64,000 nt of DNA from Scylla paramamosain (lineage: Eukaryota > Arthropoda > Malacostraca > Decapoda > Portunidae): positions 9,810,817 through 9,874,816 of the forward strand of contig NC_087181.1 of the NCBI RefSeq assembly GCF_035594125.1, given 5' to 3'. The notes below the pieces were generated by a model, which ran no database searches, was not told the origin of the DNA, and was given only the letters and a program-made list of their open reading frames with translations. Both the position numbers and the translations under genes were made by a program. How positions within the stretch are numbered: position 1 is the first letter of the stretch; each line of letters opens with the position of its first letter. Positions 46,351 through 58,318 of the stretch are shown here, piece after piece.

Positions 46351-49300
46351 GATTTTTTTTTTTTTATGTAGGATGGACACTGGCCAAGGGCAACAAAAAT
46401 CCAATAAAAAAAATGCTAACTGAAATGCCAGTCCCATAAAAGGGTCAAAGCAGTAGTCAAAAATTGATGAATAAGTGTCTTGAAACCTCCCTCTCGAAGG
46501 AATTCAAGTCATAGGATGGTGGAAATACAAAAGCAGGCAGGGAGTTCCAGAGTTTACCAGAGGAAGAGATGAATGATTGAGAATACTGGTTAACTCTTGT
46601 GTTAGAGAGGTGGACAGAATAGGGGTGAGAGAAAGAAAAAAGTCTTGTGCAGCGAGGCCATGGGAAGAGGAGAGGCATGCAGTTAGCAAGATCAGAAGAG
46701 TAGTTAGCATAAAAATAGTGGCAGAAGACAGCTGGAGATGCAACATTATGGCTGTGAGAGAGAGGCTGAAGACAGTCAGTTAGAGGAAAGGAGTTGATGA
46801 GATGATAAGCTTTTGATTCCACCCTGTCTAGAAGAGCAGTATGAGTGGAACCCCCCAGACACGTGAAGCATACTCCATACATGGACGGATAAGGCTCTTG
46901 TACAGAGTTAGCAGCTGGGGCGGTGAGAAAAACTGGCAGAGACGTCTCACAACACCTAACTTCATAGAAGCTGTTTTAGCTAGAAATGAGATGTGAAGTT
47001 TCCAGTTCAGATTATAAGTAAAGGACAGACTAAGGATGTTCAGTGTAGAAGATGGGGACAGTTGAGTGTCACTGAAGAAGAGGGGATAGTTGTCTGGAAG
47101 GTTGTGTCGAGTTGATAGACAGAGGAATTGAGTTTTTGAGGCATTGAACAATACCAAGTTTGCTCTGCCCCAATCAGAAATTTTAGAAAGATCAGAAGTC
47201 AAGCATTCTGTGGCTTCCCTGCATGAAATGTTTACCTCCTGAAGGGTTGGATATCTATGAAAAGATTTGGAAAAGTGCAGGGTGGTATCATCAGCATAGG
47301 AGTGGATAGGACAAGAAGTTTGGTTTAGAAGATCATTAATGAATAATAAGAAGAGAGTGGGTCACAGGACAGAATCCTGAGGAACACCGCTGTTAATAGA
47401 TTTAGGAGAAGAACAGTGACCATCTACCACAGCAGCAACAGAATGATCAGAAAGGAAACTTGAGATGAAGTTACAGAGAGAAGGATAGAAGCCATAGGAG
47501 GGTAGTTTGGAAATCAAAGCTTTGTGCCAGACTCTATCAAAAGCTTTTGATATGTCCAAGGCAACAGCAAAAGTTTCACCAAAATCTCTAAAAGAGGATG
47601 ACCAAGACTCAGTAAGGAAAGCCAGAAGATCACCAGTAGAGCGGCCTTGACAGAACCCATACTGGCGATCAGATAGAAGGTTGTGAAGTGATAGATATTT
47701 AAGAATCTTCCAGTTGAGGATAGATTCAAAAACTTTAGATAGGCAGGAAATTAAAGCAATAGGACGGTAGTTTGAGGGATTAGAACAGTCACCCTTTTTA
47801 GGAACAGGTTGAATGTAGGCAAACTTCCAGCAAGAAGGAAAGGTAGATGTTGACAGACAGAGCTGAAAGAGTGTGACTAGGCAAGGTGCAAGCATGGAGG
47901 CACAGTTTCGGAGAACAATAGGAGGGACCCATCAGGTCCATAAGCCTTCCGAGGGTTTAAGCCAGCAACGGCATGGAAAACATCATTGTGAAGAATTTTA
48001 ATAGGTGGCATGAAGTAGTCAGAGGGTGGAGGAGAGGAAGGAACAAGCCCAGAATCATCCAAGGTAGAGTCTTTAGCAAAGGTTTGGGCGAAGAGTTCAG
48101 CTTTAGAAATAGATGTGATAGCAGTGGTGCCATGTGGTTGAAATAAAGGAGGGAAAGTAGAAGAAGCAAAGTTTGAGATATTTTTTGGCTAGATGCCAGA
48201 AGTTACAAGGGGAGTTAGATCTTGAAAGGTTTTGACACTTTCTGTTAATGAAGGAGTTTTTGGCTAGTTGGAGAACAGACTTGGCATGGTTCCAGGCAGA
48301 AATATAAAGATTCTGGTGATGGAAGGCTGAAGTACCTTTTGTGGGTCACCTCTCTATCATGTATAGCACGAGAACAAGCTGTGTTAAACCAAGGTTTAGA
48401 AGGTTTAGGATGAGAAAAAGCGTGAGGAATGTACACCTCCATGCCAGACACTATCACCTCTGTTATGCGCTCAGCACACAAAGACGGGTCTCTGACATGG
48501 AAGCAGTAATCATTCCAAGGGAAATCAGCAAAATACCTCCTCAGATCCCCCCAACTAGCAGAGGCAAAACGCCAGAGGCACCTTCGCTCAGGGGGATCCT
48601 GAGGGATTGGAGTGATAGGACAAGACACAGATACGAGATTGTGATCAGAGGAGCCCAAAGGAGAAGAAAGGGTGACAGCATAAGCAGAAGGATTAGAGGT
48701 CAGGAAAAGGTCAAGAATGTTGGGCGTATCTCAAAGACGGTCAAAAATATGAGTAGGGTGTTGCACCAATTGCTCTAGGTCGTGGAGGATAGCAAAGTTG
48801 AAGACTAGTTCACCAGGATGATCAGTGAAGGGAGAGGAAAGCCAAAGCTGGTGGTGAACATTGAAGTCTCCAAGAATGGAGATCTCTGCAAAAGGGAAGA
48901 GGGTCAGAATGTGCTCCACTTTTTAAGTTAAGAAGTCAAAGAATTTCTTATAGTCAGAGGAGTTAGGTGAAAGGTATACAGCACAGATAAATTTAGTTTG
49001 AGAGTGACTCTGTAGTCATAGCCAGATGGTGGAAAACTCTGAAGATCCAAGAGCGTGGGCACAAGAGCAGGTTAAGTCATTGCTCACATAAATGCAGCAT
49101 CCAGCTTTGAATCGAAAATGAGGATAGAGAAAGTAGGATGGAACAGAAAAGGGGCTACTGTCAGTTGCCTCAGACACCTGAGTTTCAGTGAGGAAAAGAT
49201 GAGGTTTAGAAGAGGAGAGGTGGTGTTCTACAGATTGAAAATTAGATCTTAGACCGCGAATGTTGCAGAAGTTAATGAAGAAAAAGTTGAGGGGGGGTGT

Positions 49301-49610
49301 CAAGACACTTAGGGTCATCGACAAAAAGGCAGTCCGACCTGGGGACATTTATGGTCCCCTCCCAGATGGGGACTCCGAGGCTGGTGTAGGAGTCGCCATG
49401 ATGATTTTAAATCTTTTGAGTCAAGTGTGTGTGTGTTATTAGGTGCTTGTAGTTTTGTGTGGAGGAAGAGAGTTGTCTTTAGAGGACAGGCTGTTACTGC
49501 CCCCTTGTGTTGTGAGACACAAAGGGAAATGTTCAGTGAGGTCACAGCTGGGTTCAGCATCCCCTGAACAGTGCTTTAGACCTCGCTGGGAGTAATTATC
49601 ATTTCGGCAG
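46351..49610 (-). mobile_element. LINE family A, nearly full-length copy inserted in Gypsy integrase
   Basis: On the minus strand from the 5' side (about 49600) to the T-tract/3' tail at 46351. This is the most complete family A copy in the window and serves as reference for the others. Gypsy integrase reading LPVM stops at its 3' end and resumes (AYGSTVHGATDYTPTC) at about 49618. The exact 5' limit and the target duplication are unclear. Confidence 0.88.
46457..49348 (-). pseudogene. LINE A ORF2: endonuclease and reverse transcriptase
   Basis: Successive minus-strand frames: endonuclease 49348-49016 (FCNIRGLRSNFQSVEHHL, PHLFLTETQVSEATDSS), 48919-48731 ([17 protein letters not shown]) and 48658-48245 ([13 protein letters not shown], then [15 protein letters not shown] linker). 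RT: 48062-47877 (LNPRKAYGPDG) and 47895-47362 (PVPKKGDCSNPSNYRPIALI, DRQYGFCQGRSTGDLLAF, VALDISKAFDRVWHKALISK, SINSGVPQDSVL, where Gly of PQG is Asp). C-terminal: 47202-46828 and 46882-46457 (SFEREVSRHLFINF, stop). About six frame breaks. The endonuclease GDFN and SDH blocks and the RT first Asp are intact. Confidence 0.88.
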
Positions 49611-50295
49611 GTGTCTACTGGCCTACGGCTCTACAGTTCATGGGGCTACTGACTACACCCCTACCTGCCTCATGTTAGGGAGTTGCGGCTGCCTGTTGAC
49701 CTGGCCACGGGGCAACCACCCAACGTCAACCTGCCAACTGTCACCTCCAGTTATGCTGTGGCGCTGCAAGAGGCCATGGCTGAGGTGCATCACCAGGTGT
49801 GAGGCAGCCTGAAGACAGCGGGCCTGGTCATGAAGCAACATTATGACACGCTCATGAGAGACATGAGTTACACCACAGGAGACAAAGTGTGGCTCCACAA
49901 TCCTCAAAGGAGGAGAGGGTTGTCCCTGAAGCTCCAGAGCCCTTGGGAGGGCCCCTACACCGTCCTGGAGTCCCTCTCGTATGTCACCTACCAGATACGC
50001 CGGGGACAAAGGCGGCCCCGGGTAGTTCCTGTGGCGCTACCACAGGTCTGGACGCTACTCCTTGGGCTGTGACATGGGAGAAGAGATGGAGCAACCCGAG
50101 GAGGACAAGGCTGTGGTGAAGGAGCCTGAGGAGAGTGGGGACGTGGCCGCTGGGCCCGATGTCGCGTCTCATGTCACCCCAACAGCTGCTGCGCCATCTC
50201 CTGCCGCTGTGAGGGTGGAGCAGCCCAGGAGAGAGAGCCAACGACCTCGCTGGATCACGGACTACAAGGAGGTACCTGAAGAGGATGATCCCTAG
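49611..50295 (+). pseudogene. Gypsy integrase C-terminus and acidic tail
   Basis: GATDYTPTCLMLGS, then GLVMKQHYDTLMRDMSYTTG, DKVWLHNPQRRRGLSLKLQS, PWEGPYTVLESLSYVTYQIR: the GPY/F-type module at the end of Gypsy integrases. After a stop, the 50062-50295 frame (MGCDMGEEMEQPEEDKAVVK to RWITDYKEVPEEDDP) is the acidic C-terminal tail before the polypurine tract. The N-terminal part has a TGA near 49800. Confidence 0.85.
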
Positions 50296-50315
50296 TCGTC
50301 GGGTCGATGACTTGA

Positions 50316-50328
50316 AGAGAGGGGGCAG
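50316..50328 (+). other. Gypsy polypurine tract
   Basis: AGAGAGGGGGCAG immediately precedes the TG start of the 3' LTR, the expected primer for plus-strand synthesis. Confidence 0.75.
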
Positions 50329-50970
50329 TGTTACAAACCTGCTTTGTGTTCGGCGCCAAGAAGCCATAAGGCAGGTGTTGTGGGCCCAGTAGCAATCCGT
50401 ACTACCTCCCTGTGTGCCCGCACCACGAGGTTGGAGTGCCTACCTTGCTGTGAGAGAGAGACTAGACCAATGCTATTCGTGCTCGCGACTTCCTTTGTTT
50501 CCTGCGGCCACGGAGGGACTTTGTCATGTTCCTGGGACTGTGTGGGGACTGGAGGACCGTGCCAGTCCAGTGACAGATCCACTAGGACTGTGTGGGACTG
50601 TGTGAGAAACGGAGGTCTTACTGTGTGGTGAACGGTGTATGTGGTGCTACGGTTGTGGTAGCGGGTACCCATCTGCTACATGTTTTAGCAATGACGTGTT
50701 TTCGCTCCCTGGATCCTTTCCCACCCTCCCAATCCCATCCCCACTGTATGTGAGCCCTGATGTGGCCACTGCCAGACTGTTTACTAGTAATAAATTGGTG
50801 ACTAAGGAGCCCTGTGTTTCATCAGTCTGCCCTCGCCTGCCAATGCCTTGCCTTTGCAATCTCAATGTGAGTCACTCGCTTCTTGTGTGAATTAACACCC
50901 AGAAAGAAGACTGTGCTGCGCCCTGGCTGTCCATCTTGAAAGTTGTGCTGCCGGGGGCATGCTTGTAACA
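50329..50970 (+). repeat. Gypsy 3' LTR
   Basis: 642 bp, starts TGTTACAAACC and ends GCTTGTAACA, so the ends are short inverted repeats. It shares sequence with the fragments at 27626-27755 and 31695-31815. Confidence 0.85.
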
Positions 50971-52260
50971 TATTGTATGTCGAGAGAAAAAAAAAAAAAA
51001 AAAATACTGAAAGTACGATGAAGTAATGCATGATCTGTCCTCTGACATGGGAAATCATGTAAGGAACTTGTACACCCAAGATGTGAGGAATGACATTGGC
51101 TTCCATTAGGTCTTGTAGATTTGTGTCCCTAAGAATATGGAGTATTCATTAATTGCATTAGTGTTTGCTCTATATAAGGAAATGCATTGCCAGTAACATT
51201 GTATATGTTGGATGAACTCAATAAGGTGGTGTGTTTATTTTATATTATTGTTATTTATTCTTTTTTTTTTAATACATAATGCACAGCAGCTTTTAGGTAT
51301 GTGTAGAGCGGGGATCGGTACAGAAACTTCCAGGCAGGTGCCGTGAGTTTATTTGCGGGTGCTGTTCACAGGCGCAGTTAAATTCCCCAGACACGGTCAC
51401 AGCAAGTATACAACAGAGGCCTGCCAACAACCAATTAAGTGAATACGAAATCCTACACGAATTTAGCGGACACATCACAAGTTATAATATAAACGTGGTC
51501 TGGAAATGTTATACTAATTCAACTCCATAGAAAATCATGTTTTTATCAAATATCACCAACAAGGTACATTCACAATAATTCACAAAATCACCCAAATACT
51601 TTTAACTGTAATCACATACACTTACATGTTCATCAAAGTTAATACTAAATAAATATATCATAATCACAATACATCATAATCACAATACCATCATAATACA
51701 AAGTGCTTACCCAAACTCCAGGTGGTGCTTAAATCACAATAAAGGAGAACCATTGCAGGCGTGAGTGTATGGTGTTTTAGGTAGCCGTCCAGTCAGCCGA
51801 ATGACCGAGACCGTGGCAGTACCCAACGAGGTGTAAACCGCATTACTGGAACCTACCTCGAACTTCTAATGGTGTATCTATGTACTCCTACATATGTACC
51901 TTGCCATTTAAACTTTCCTTTACCGTACAGAAAACTTTTTTAAAAGGAGGTGTTAATTGTTGTTCTAATGACAGAGTGTATGTGTGCCATGTGATAATAT
52001 TGTCTTGGGTTTGTGTTCTGGGTTTGATGTATGGATGCATAGAAGTGATTGTCTTAATGATAGTATCTCTAAAACCTGTAAAGATCACGTTCTTTGAGAT
52101 CCTTTTTTTTTTTGTTTGATGATGATGATGATGAGATGGTGATTAGTTATTATTATTATTGTTATTATTATTACTATTATTATTATTATTATTATTATTG
52201 CTGTTGTTGTTGGTGGTGGTGATGATGGTAGTGGTGGTGGTGGTGGTGGTGGTGGTGGTG

Positions 52261-52304
<44 letters not shown>

Positions 52305-52329
52305 TATGCTCTAATTTATTATCATTACT

Positions 52330-52388
<59 letters not shown>

Positions 52389-53172
52389 TAATAATAATAA
52401 TAATTATAATAATGATAATAATTATTATTATTATTATTATTATTATTATTGTTGTTGTTGTTATTATTATTATTATTACTATTACTCTTAATATTTTTTT
52501 TATCAAAGTTTATTAAGATGGGTTACATAAGAGTTAGGGGGGAGTGTACCTGGGCTGGTACACGGGAAGAAAAAGGGGGGAAAATATAGAAATAAAGTAG
52601 GAGTAGAAAGTTGCCGGCCTGCTGCTGTACAGTAATGAAGGGTCACAGGGCAGTACATGCTGGGTCAGGGGTGGAAACCGGAGTTCCCGGGGTAAAACCA
52701 CCCGTACTGCTGTGAGATAGGGAAGAGGAGGGGGTTTACATTTGGAGACAAGATTTACATATATCGAGAAGCAATATTAACACAATGAGTGAAAGTAGAA
52801 GGTATACATATATACAAAGTACAGTGTATCCACAGACAGCATAGATGTCTGTCTTTTATTTTTTCTTTTTTTTTTTTTCAATGCAGCTGCCACTTACATA
52901 GGATATTAATTATTTGACTTTTATAATCCATAATAAAGTAGAAAAATTATTATATTTATTTACCTTTTGATGAAATTCGTAAAAAAAAAAAAAAAAAAAA
53001 AAGAATAGGTGTTGAAGTACTTAAGACACCCCTGTAAAGCATTTTCTTTTAATGTATTCGTCGCCGACAGGTGACAGCACCGCTGCGGTTCTTTAAACTA
53101 GAACCACACCACTGCTTCATCCTTACACGCTTCTTGCCACTCGTCGTCACAAGAAGCAGAAGAGAAGAGGAC
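50971..53172. other. Noncoding region with compound microsatellites
   Basis: A-rich tract near 50985-51005, unremarkable AT-rich DNA to 52130, then the long trinucleotide array listed separately. The block 52505-52740 (AAGTTTATTAAGATGGG to CACCCGTACTGCTGTGAG) looks like a dispersed repeat but I cannot name it. The last 150 bases before 53173 should hold the promoter and 5' UTR of the NDUFAF2-like gene; no TATA box is obvious. Confidence 0.5.
52140..52495. repeat. Compound (TTA)n-(GGT)n-(TTA)n-(AAT)n-(TTA)n array
   Basis: (TTA)n to about 52200, (GGT)n at about 52205-52262, (ATT)n to 52305, then AAT repeats at about 52331-52400 and TTA repeats at 52425-52495. The AAT and TTA blocks are inverted relative to one another and could pair. 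Confidence 0.95.
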
Positions 53173-53305
53173 ATGTCTGGCAAAACAAGGAGTTTATACG
53201 GGACTGCATTCAAACATTTTCTTAATTCTTTAAAGCCACGCTCATCTCCAGGAGTGTTAGTGGGATCTGATCAACATGGCAATAAATATTACGAAATACC
53301 AGCAG
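53173..53305 (+). CDS. NDUFAF2: NDUFAF2-like complex I assembly factor, exon 1
   Basis: ATG at 53173 opens 44 codons: MSGKTRSLYGTAFKHFLNSL, a short Arg/Pro-containing linker, then VLVGSDQHGNKYYEIPA, ending at a GT donor (CAG|GTGTGT). The (V/I)G(T/S)D..GNKYYE.P block is the hallmark of NDUFAF2 (mimitin/B17.2L), a mitochondrial assembly factor for respiratory complex I related to subunit NDUFA12. Upstream in-frame codons exist, but this Met matches the family's start distance. The splice phase (1) matches the acceptor of exon 2. No disabling change is visible; this is the only likely functional host gene in the window. Confidence 0.82.
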
Positions 53306-53859
53306 GTGTGTAGGACCACTTATATTTATTGTCTTCCTGTATTGTTGCGGTTGGGTTGAGTTTGGTAACTTTGTGTCACTCTTCCAAGACTTAAGCATTT
53401 TGCCTTCAGTTGCTGTATCCTTAGCTCTACCTCAAGTTGGGGTGAATTTGTTCTCTGTTCCCTGCTTTTCCTTCCTTCCCTCATTCCTTTCCTCCATTTC
53501 GTCTTTCCCAAGAATCCCTCCTCACCAGGCAGTGTTGGGAGCAATTACCTGGCACATTACATACCAAGATCATGAAGGCGGCTCTCCCTACCATTGTAAA
53601 GTGGCTGTGTTGATCGCAGCTATTAAGTCAACTGTGGTTAACATAAGTGCGAAACATTCTCATGTTATTGTTAGTCTTACTCATGTGGTAATCCTTTGTA
53701 ATAGGTCCATCCCCCTATTCCCCAAACCCCTCAAACAAGCTTGTGGAGCGGATGGGAAAGCAGGTTTTTTGGGGGGGCATTCATTAAAGGTCTTGGATGA
53801 GATGCCATATTTTGAAAATGAGAAATTTCTAGCCTCACCTAATTTTTTCTTAGCCTAAT

Positions 53860-54195
53860 GGGGAGTTTTGCCCCTCCCTAGACCCCCTTTAAGGACGCTA
53901 ATCAAACCTAACCGAGAGGAAATCACCTCCCCTGGACTGCCCCCTCCTTTTGTGACACTAACCTAACACTATCCAACCTAACTTAAAGGGCTTCACCTTC
54001 CCTGGACTGGTCTCTCCCTTGAGGACACTAACCTAACTTAACATTACCCAGCCTAACCTAACTATGGGGCTTTGCCTTCCTTGACCGTCCCCTTAAGGAC
54101 ACTATTGTAAAAATTTTATCTAACCTAAGCAGGGAGGATTTTGCCCATCCTGTGGTCTCCCTTAAGGACTAACCTAAGCTGACCTAAACATATAC
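53860..54195. repeat. Degenerate minisatellite with AACCTAACCTAA units
   Basis: Four to five units of about 80 bp, each with a GGGCTTTGCC..CCCTGGAC block, AAGGACACTAA and AACCTAACCTAA-type runs. Similar units occur in both Harbinger arms (about 16160-16390 and 26590-26870). Confidence 0.7.
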
Positions 54196-55256
54196 CTTAA
54201 ACCTCTCACACATCAGTAAGTTTCATAAGTTTCGTTTCCAATACCTCTTTTGTTGGCAGGCATTTGTGGTCCCTCTGCATGCCTTGCAAAACTTTGATTT
54301 AGAAGCAGTGTTCTTTCCCTTGAAACTCATAAGTAGGCATGCACTATATATCACTAGGTTCACAAGGAAATTATCTTTTTGATGATTACAAAACTCACTA
54401 AAGATAATTTAACTCATTTTTTATAAAAAAAAAAAAAAAAAAAAGATAGATACAAAATAAGAAAAAAATATTCACAGCCTCATAACTCCGAATATTTCCT
54501 GTGAGCATTCTGTGTGCTACACCTTATTTAAACCATCTTTTTCATGAGCATTACATTGATACTATCAACACTGATATGTCAATTCAATCTTGAGAAAATA
54601 AAGGAAAACTAAAATGAGCATTCATCTTGGAATACATGCAGACAGCTTGAGTCTTGTGGCAAAACTGACAAATTATCTAACAGTTGGCCTGTTCTGATAA
54701 GCAATAGCAGCTTTTGTGAAACTTATGCTCATCTTTGACTCTTCAAAAATTGATACACTTACACCAGAAACTTTATTTTTTATTTATTTAAATGTTTTTA
54801 ATGCACTTGTGCATTGGTGCAGTTTCCCATGAAGACATTTTGACACACGTGTGCATCCGATGTGTGAGAGGGTTAATAGGAAGTGGAAGGTCCTCTTCCT
54901 CATCTTCAAAAGGTGCTAGTGCTACCAATTGTTCAGCACAAGATTAATTTTGGCCAAACACCATGTGATTAAGAAATGTGCACCCAAGTCATCACACCTA
55001 AATTTCTTTCTGTGCATATGTAAGCACAATTTTTTTTTACCAACTTTTCATAGTTTTTTTCTCAGCCAGTAAGCCATGTTTCACTGCAAGGTTCAGTAAG
55101 CTTTTACAGTCCTTGTAATAAATGACTACAAAGTCCTCATAGGACAAATAACAGCCTGCACAAGACATGTTGAGAAATGACAATCAGCCTTTTGCTGAAT
55201 GCCTGACATGTCTAAACAAATGCAGCTCATAAGTAAACCTCTGATGGAAACTTGTA

Positions 55257-56965
55257 CAATGGAACCTAAGTTCACAAATGTTCCTGTTCAAGAAAATAAA
55301 TTGGTTCACAAACAGATTTTTTTAACAATTTTTTCATCAGTTCATGAATGGTGTTTCAGTGTGCAAATGCACTCAGGATCTGTAATAAATGCACATCCAT
55401 CACCCTAGCATAACTTGCAGGTTACAAGTCTCATAGGCATCAAGCTATACTCTACTACTATAGTTTGTCACAGTTTTAAAGGTCAGGTGCTTTCCCAGCT
55501 GTTTGTTGGGGATTAGACCTGGATCCACCCCTATCCCCTCCCATCTTTAACAAATCTTTAAACTTTAACCGTGAAATTTTGACTGCTGACTGTCGTCAGC
55601 CTCTCTCTCATTGCCGCAATGTTGCATCTCTAGCTGGCTTCTCTTGCTATTTTCATGCTAACTGCTCTTCTGATCTTGCTAACTGCATGCCTCCTCTCCT
55701 CCCACGGCCTAGCTGCACAAGACTTTCTTCTTTCTCTCACCCCTATTCTGTCCACCTCTCTAATGCAAGAGTTAACCAGTATTCTCAATTATTCATCCCT
55801 TTGTCTGGTAAACTCTGGAAGTCCCTGCCTGCTTCTGTATTTCTACCTTCCTATGACTTGAATTCCTTTAAGAGGGAGGTTTCAAGACACTTATTCATCA
55901 ATTTTTGACTACCACTTTGGACCCTTTTCTGGGACTGGCATCTCAGTGGGCTTTTTATTTATTGGATTTTTGTTGCCCTTGGCCAGTGTTCCTCCTACAT
56001 AAAAAAAAAAAAAACTGTAACAAACCACATGCCTTCATATTTAGCCTGCTACTTCTTATTTTGACTTTCAGGATGGCTGGAAAGATGATAATTCAAGAGG
56101 AAAAGACATGAAATCTCACCCTGCATCAAGCATGTGTTGGCTGGAAGGAAATACTGGAGCTTACAAGTCTGTGTAAAGCAGTGATTGTTGAGCTGCTCAT
56201 GACAGCACGTGCTCTGCCATCCAGTAACATTTTATCTTGTGTCCTGGTTTCTGGACCCCCAAGAAAGACCACACTTGCTACAGACAAGCTCATAAGATAT
56301 GAGATTGTCAAGAATCCTTGGACCACAGGCACTGAACCTCAAACGAAGGACATGAGGTGGAATTTGGAAAGCACATATTGTCATGAGTAGCTCATCATTC
56401 CCTGCTTTACACAGACTTGTATGCTCCATTATATCCTTCCAGCCAACACATGCTTGATGCAGGGTGAGATTTTGTCTTTTCCTCTCAAATCACCTTCCCA
56501 GTCATCTTGAAAGTCAAAATAAGTGGTAGGCTAAATATGAAGGCATGCAGTTTACTGCAGGTGGGAGAGGGTAAGGGGGATCCAGGTCTAACCCCCCTTC
56601 AAAGAGCTGGGAATGCACTTGACTGTGAAATTAGTAAGTAACAAGCTATAGCAGTACAGTATAGCTTGCCAGTATAGTATAATCACCTGCAGGTAATGCT
56701 AGGTGTGATGGATGCTCATTTATTACAGCTCCTTACCAAAGGGACTAGCTTCCGTTTGGTCTTGCAACTTTCCACAGTTACTGTAATTTCATTTAATATT
56801 CTTTGTCACAGAAAAAAAAACATAAAAAAAAAAAGATAAATTGCAATGTCTCTGAGGCTGGAATGGATTGATTGTATTTACTTTTATTTCAGTGGGAAAA
56901 GTAATTTTGGTTTGCAAATATTTTGGTTCACAAACTGAGTCATGGAACAGATTGAGGTTCCACTG
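55257..56965. mobile_element. Long-TIR foldback-like DNA transposon, TA-flanked
   Basis: The ends are CAATGGAACCTAAGTTCAC (55257) and, in reverse complement, CAGTGGAACCTCAATCTG (ending 56965), flanked by TA on both sides (55255-55256, 56966-56967). CAGTGGAACCT with TA fits Tc1/mariner-pogo elements. The two halves are inverted copies of one another for most of their length (for example 56020-56190 against 56390-56565, and about 55370-55560 against 56570-56725), with a central loop of about 200 bp. A LINE A tail is inserted in the left arm. No transposase remains. Confidence 0.82.
55578..56014 (+). mobile_element. LINE family A, short 3' fragment
   Basis: 5'-truncated at CRQPLSHCRNVASLAGF, ends NSFKREVSRHLFINF, then the 3' UTR with TTGCCCTTGGCCAGTGTTCC and an A tract. 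Inserted in the left arm of the foldback element, since the right arm lacks it. Confidence 0.92.
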
Positions 56966-57826
56966 TAACTAGTGGACTTAGCAGTGGTGGCATATGATTG
57001 GCGCAAGGCTCTATGGACATAGTGTCAAATCGTACTAGTGTCAAATCGTACTACGCTGCTACCCACAATTTCTGGCTAAAAACAATGTAAAGTCATTTCT
57101 ATATCAACTCTCAAGTGGTGAGAAGTTGGCTGGACAGAAAAAAACTGCTAAACCTTGGCACATTCTTGGAGGTATTGCACACATATTAGACACTGCCCCA
57201 TGAAGATTTTTACTCTTATGACAAGCCCACAAAGTTTTCTATAACATACATGAGTTTTGCTGTTGTATGGGACATGGACTTGTTAGAAAGATTAACCCTT
57301 CATCTCATAAGTGTTCTCATCTTCCTTGGAGTGAGTCCATTGCTCATTGTTTATTTTGTTCCCAGTACTCTTTGGCTTTCAGGTCTGAGGTGTTACCAGT
57401 GCTGTTTGTGTGTGGTTTTCTCCTCTATTTTGCCAGTTATATTTTGGCTCTATGACCAACAACAGTATTCCACTTTGGGCAGTTTTCAACTCTTTTGCAG
57501 CATCACTTGCAGCATTTTCTCTGTATTGGTGAAGCAGGAGAATTGTTTGGCTCATGCTGTGATGTGATGTGTAGTCCATATCTGTTCTCATGTTTCACTC
57601 TCTTATGATAAAGTTTAACAGTTTTACCATAATAAACCTTGACCAAAATAACATATTTTTTTTAAATATGTTGATGTATATGGAGTTAATTTCTTGTTTA
57701 CATCTGCCACAAGTCCATTCATTCTTAAATATTTCCATGTCCCTCCAACAAACTTGGGGACCTGTGGTAATGAGTGTCATAATGTAAGGAAATCTAGGTC
57801 AGTGACACTGTTTATTGTTTCTACAG

Positions 57827-57919
57827 ATCCAAGTCGAGGGAAGAGATACCCCAAGAGATGGCTTGTTCCAGTCTCTGAGGCAAGTTACAAAGAAGAAATC
57901 GTTTCTTTTGAATGGAATG
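57827..57919 (+). CDS. NDUFAF2: NDUFAF2-like complex I assembly factor, exon 2
   Basis: Acceptor TTTCTACAG|ATCC restores the frame from exon 1 and gives DPSRGKRYPKRWLVPVSEAS, YKEEIVSFEWNG, ending at a GT donor (AATG|GTAAGTG). ADPS.GKR...RW..PV....... EW is the arthropod NDUFAF2 pattern following GNKYYEIP. The remaining C-terminal exon(s), expected to begin in AWLR-like sequence, were not found before 64000. They may lie further right, because the next 6 kb is LINE sequence. Confidence 0.82.
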
Positions 57920-58149
57920 GTAAGTGTTGAAAGTTCATGGTCTGTCTTGAGAGTTTGTTTTAAGTGGTAGTGAGTGAGGATTACCTATACACTAGAGATG
58001 GTGTTTACATTTCTCTGTTGGGTATCAAGCTTTTTGCAGATATTCTTGAGCAATAAGTGTGCTTGAGGCATTTTTTCCAACATGGCAGTTGTAAGGCAGT
58101 AAGCAGTAAACAAAGAGGACTAAGAAACAAGTTTGGAAGCAAATAGCCA

Positions 58150-58318
58150 CTAGACATATCTTGGAGATACATCCAACATTGTTGTTTATGTTGTCACTCT
58201 GTCTTCTTTGGGCTCCTCTGATCACAACTTTGTATCTGTCTATTGCTCCAATCCTCAGGATCCCCAAAGTGAAGGTGCCTCTGGTGTTTTGCCTCTGGTA
58301 ATTGGGGGGACCTGGGGA
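58150..58318 (+). mobile_element. LINE family A fragment (endonuclease end)
   Basis: Plus-strand piece covering the LGDT.NI and SSDHNFVSV region up to GVLPLVIGGTWG. It is cut at 58318 by the T tract of an inverted family A copy and probably continues at 61361. Confidence 0.82.

Larger units (their letters stand above)
53306..57826 (+). other. Intron 1 of the NDUFAF2-like gene
   Basis: About 4.5 kb between CAG|GTGTGT and TTTCTACAG|AT. It contains a AACCTAA minisatellite (53860-54195) and a long-TIR transposon (55257-56965) with an internal LINE. The rest is AT-rich DNA without coding signals; the hydrophobic open frame at 57250-57567 has no family resemblance. Confidence 0.8.

Noticed and set aside
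57250..57567. Hydrophobic 105-codon frame in the NDUFAF2 intron as a membrane protein
   Set aside because: No recognisable family, an alternative frame of equal quality overlaps it, and it sits in T-rich intronic DNA.
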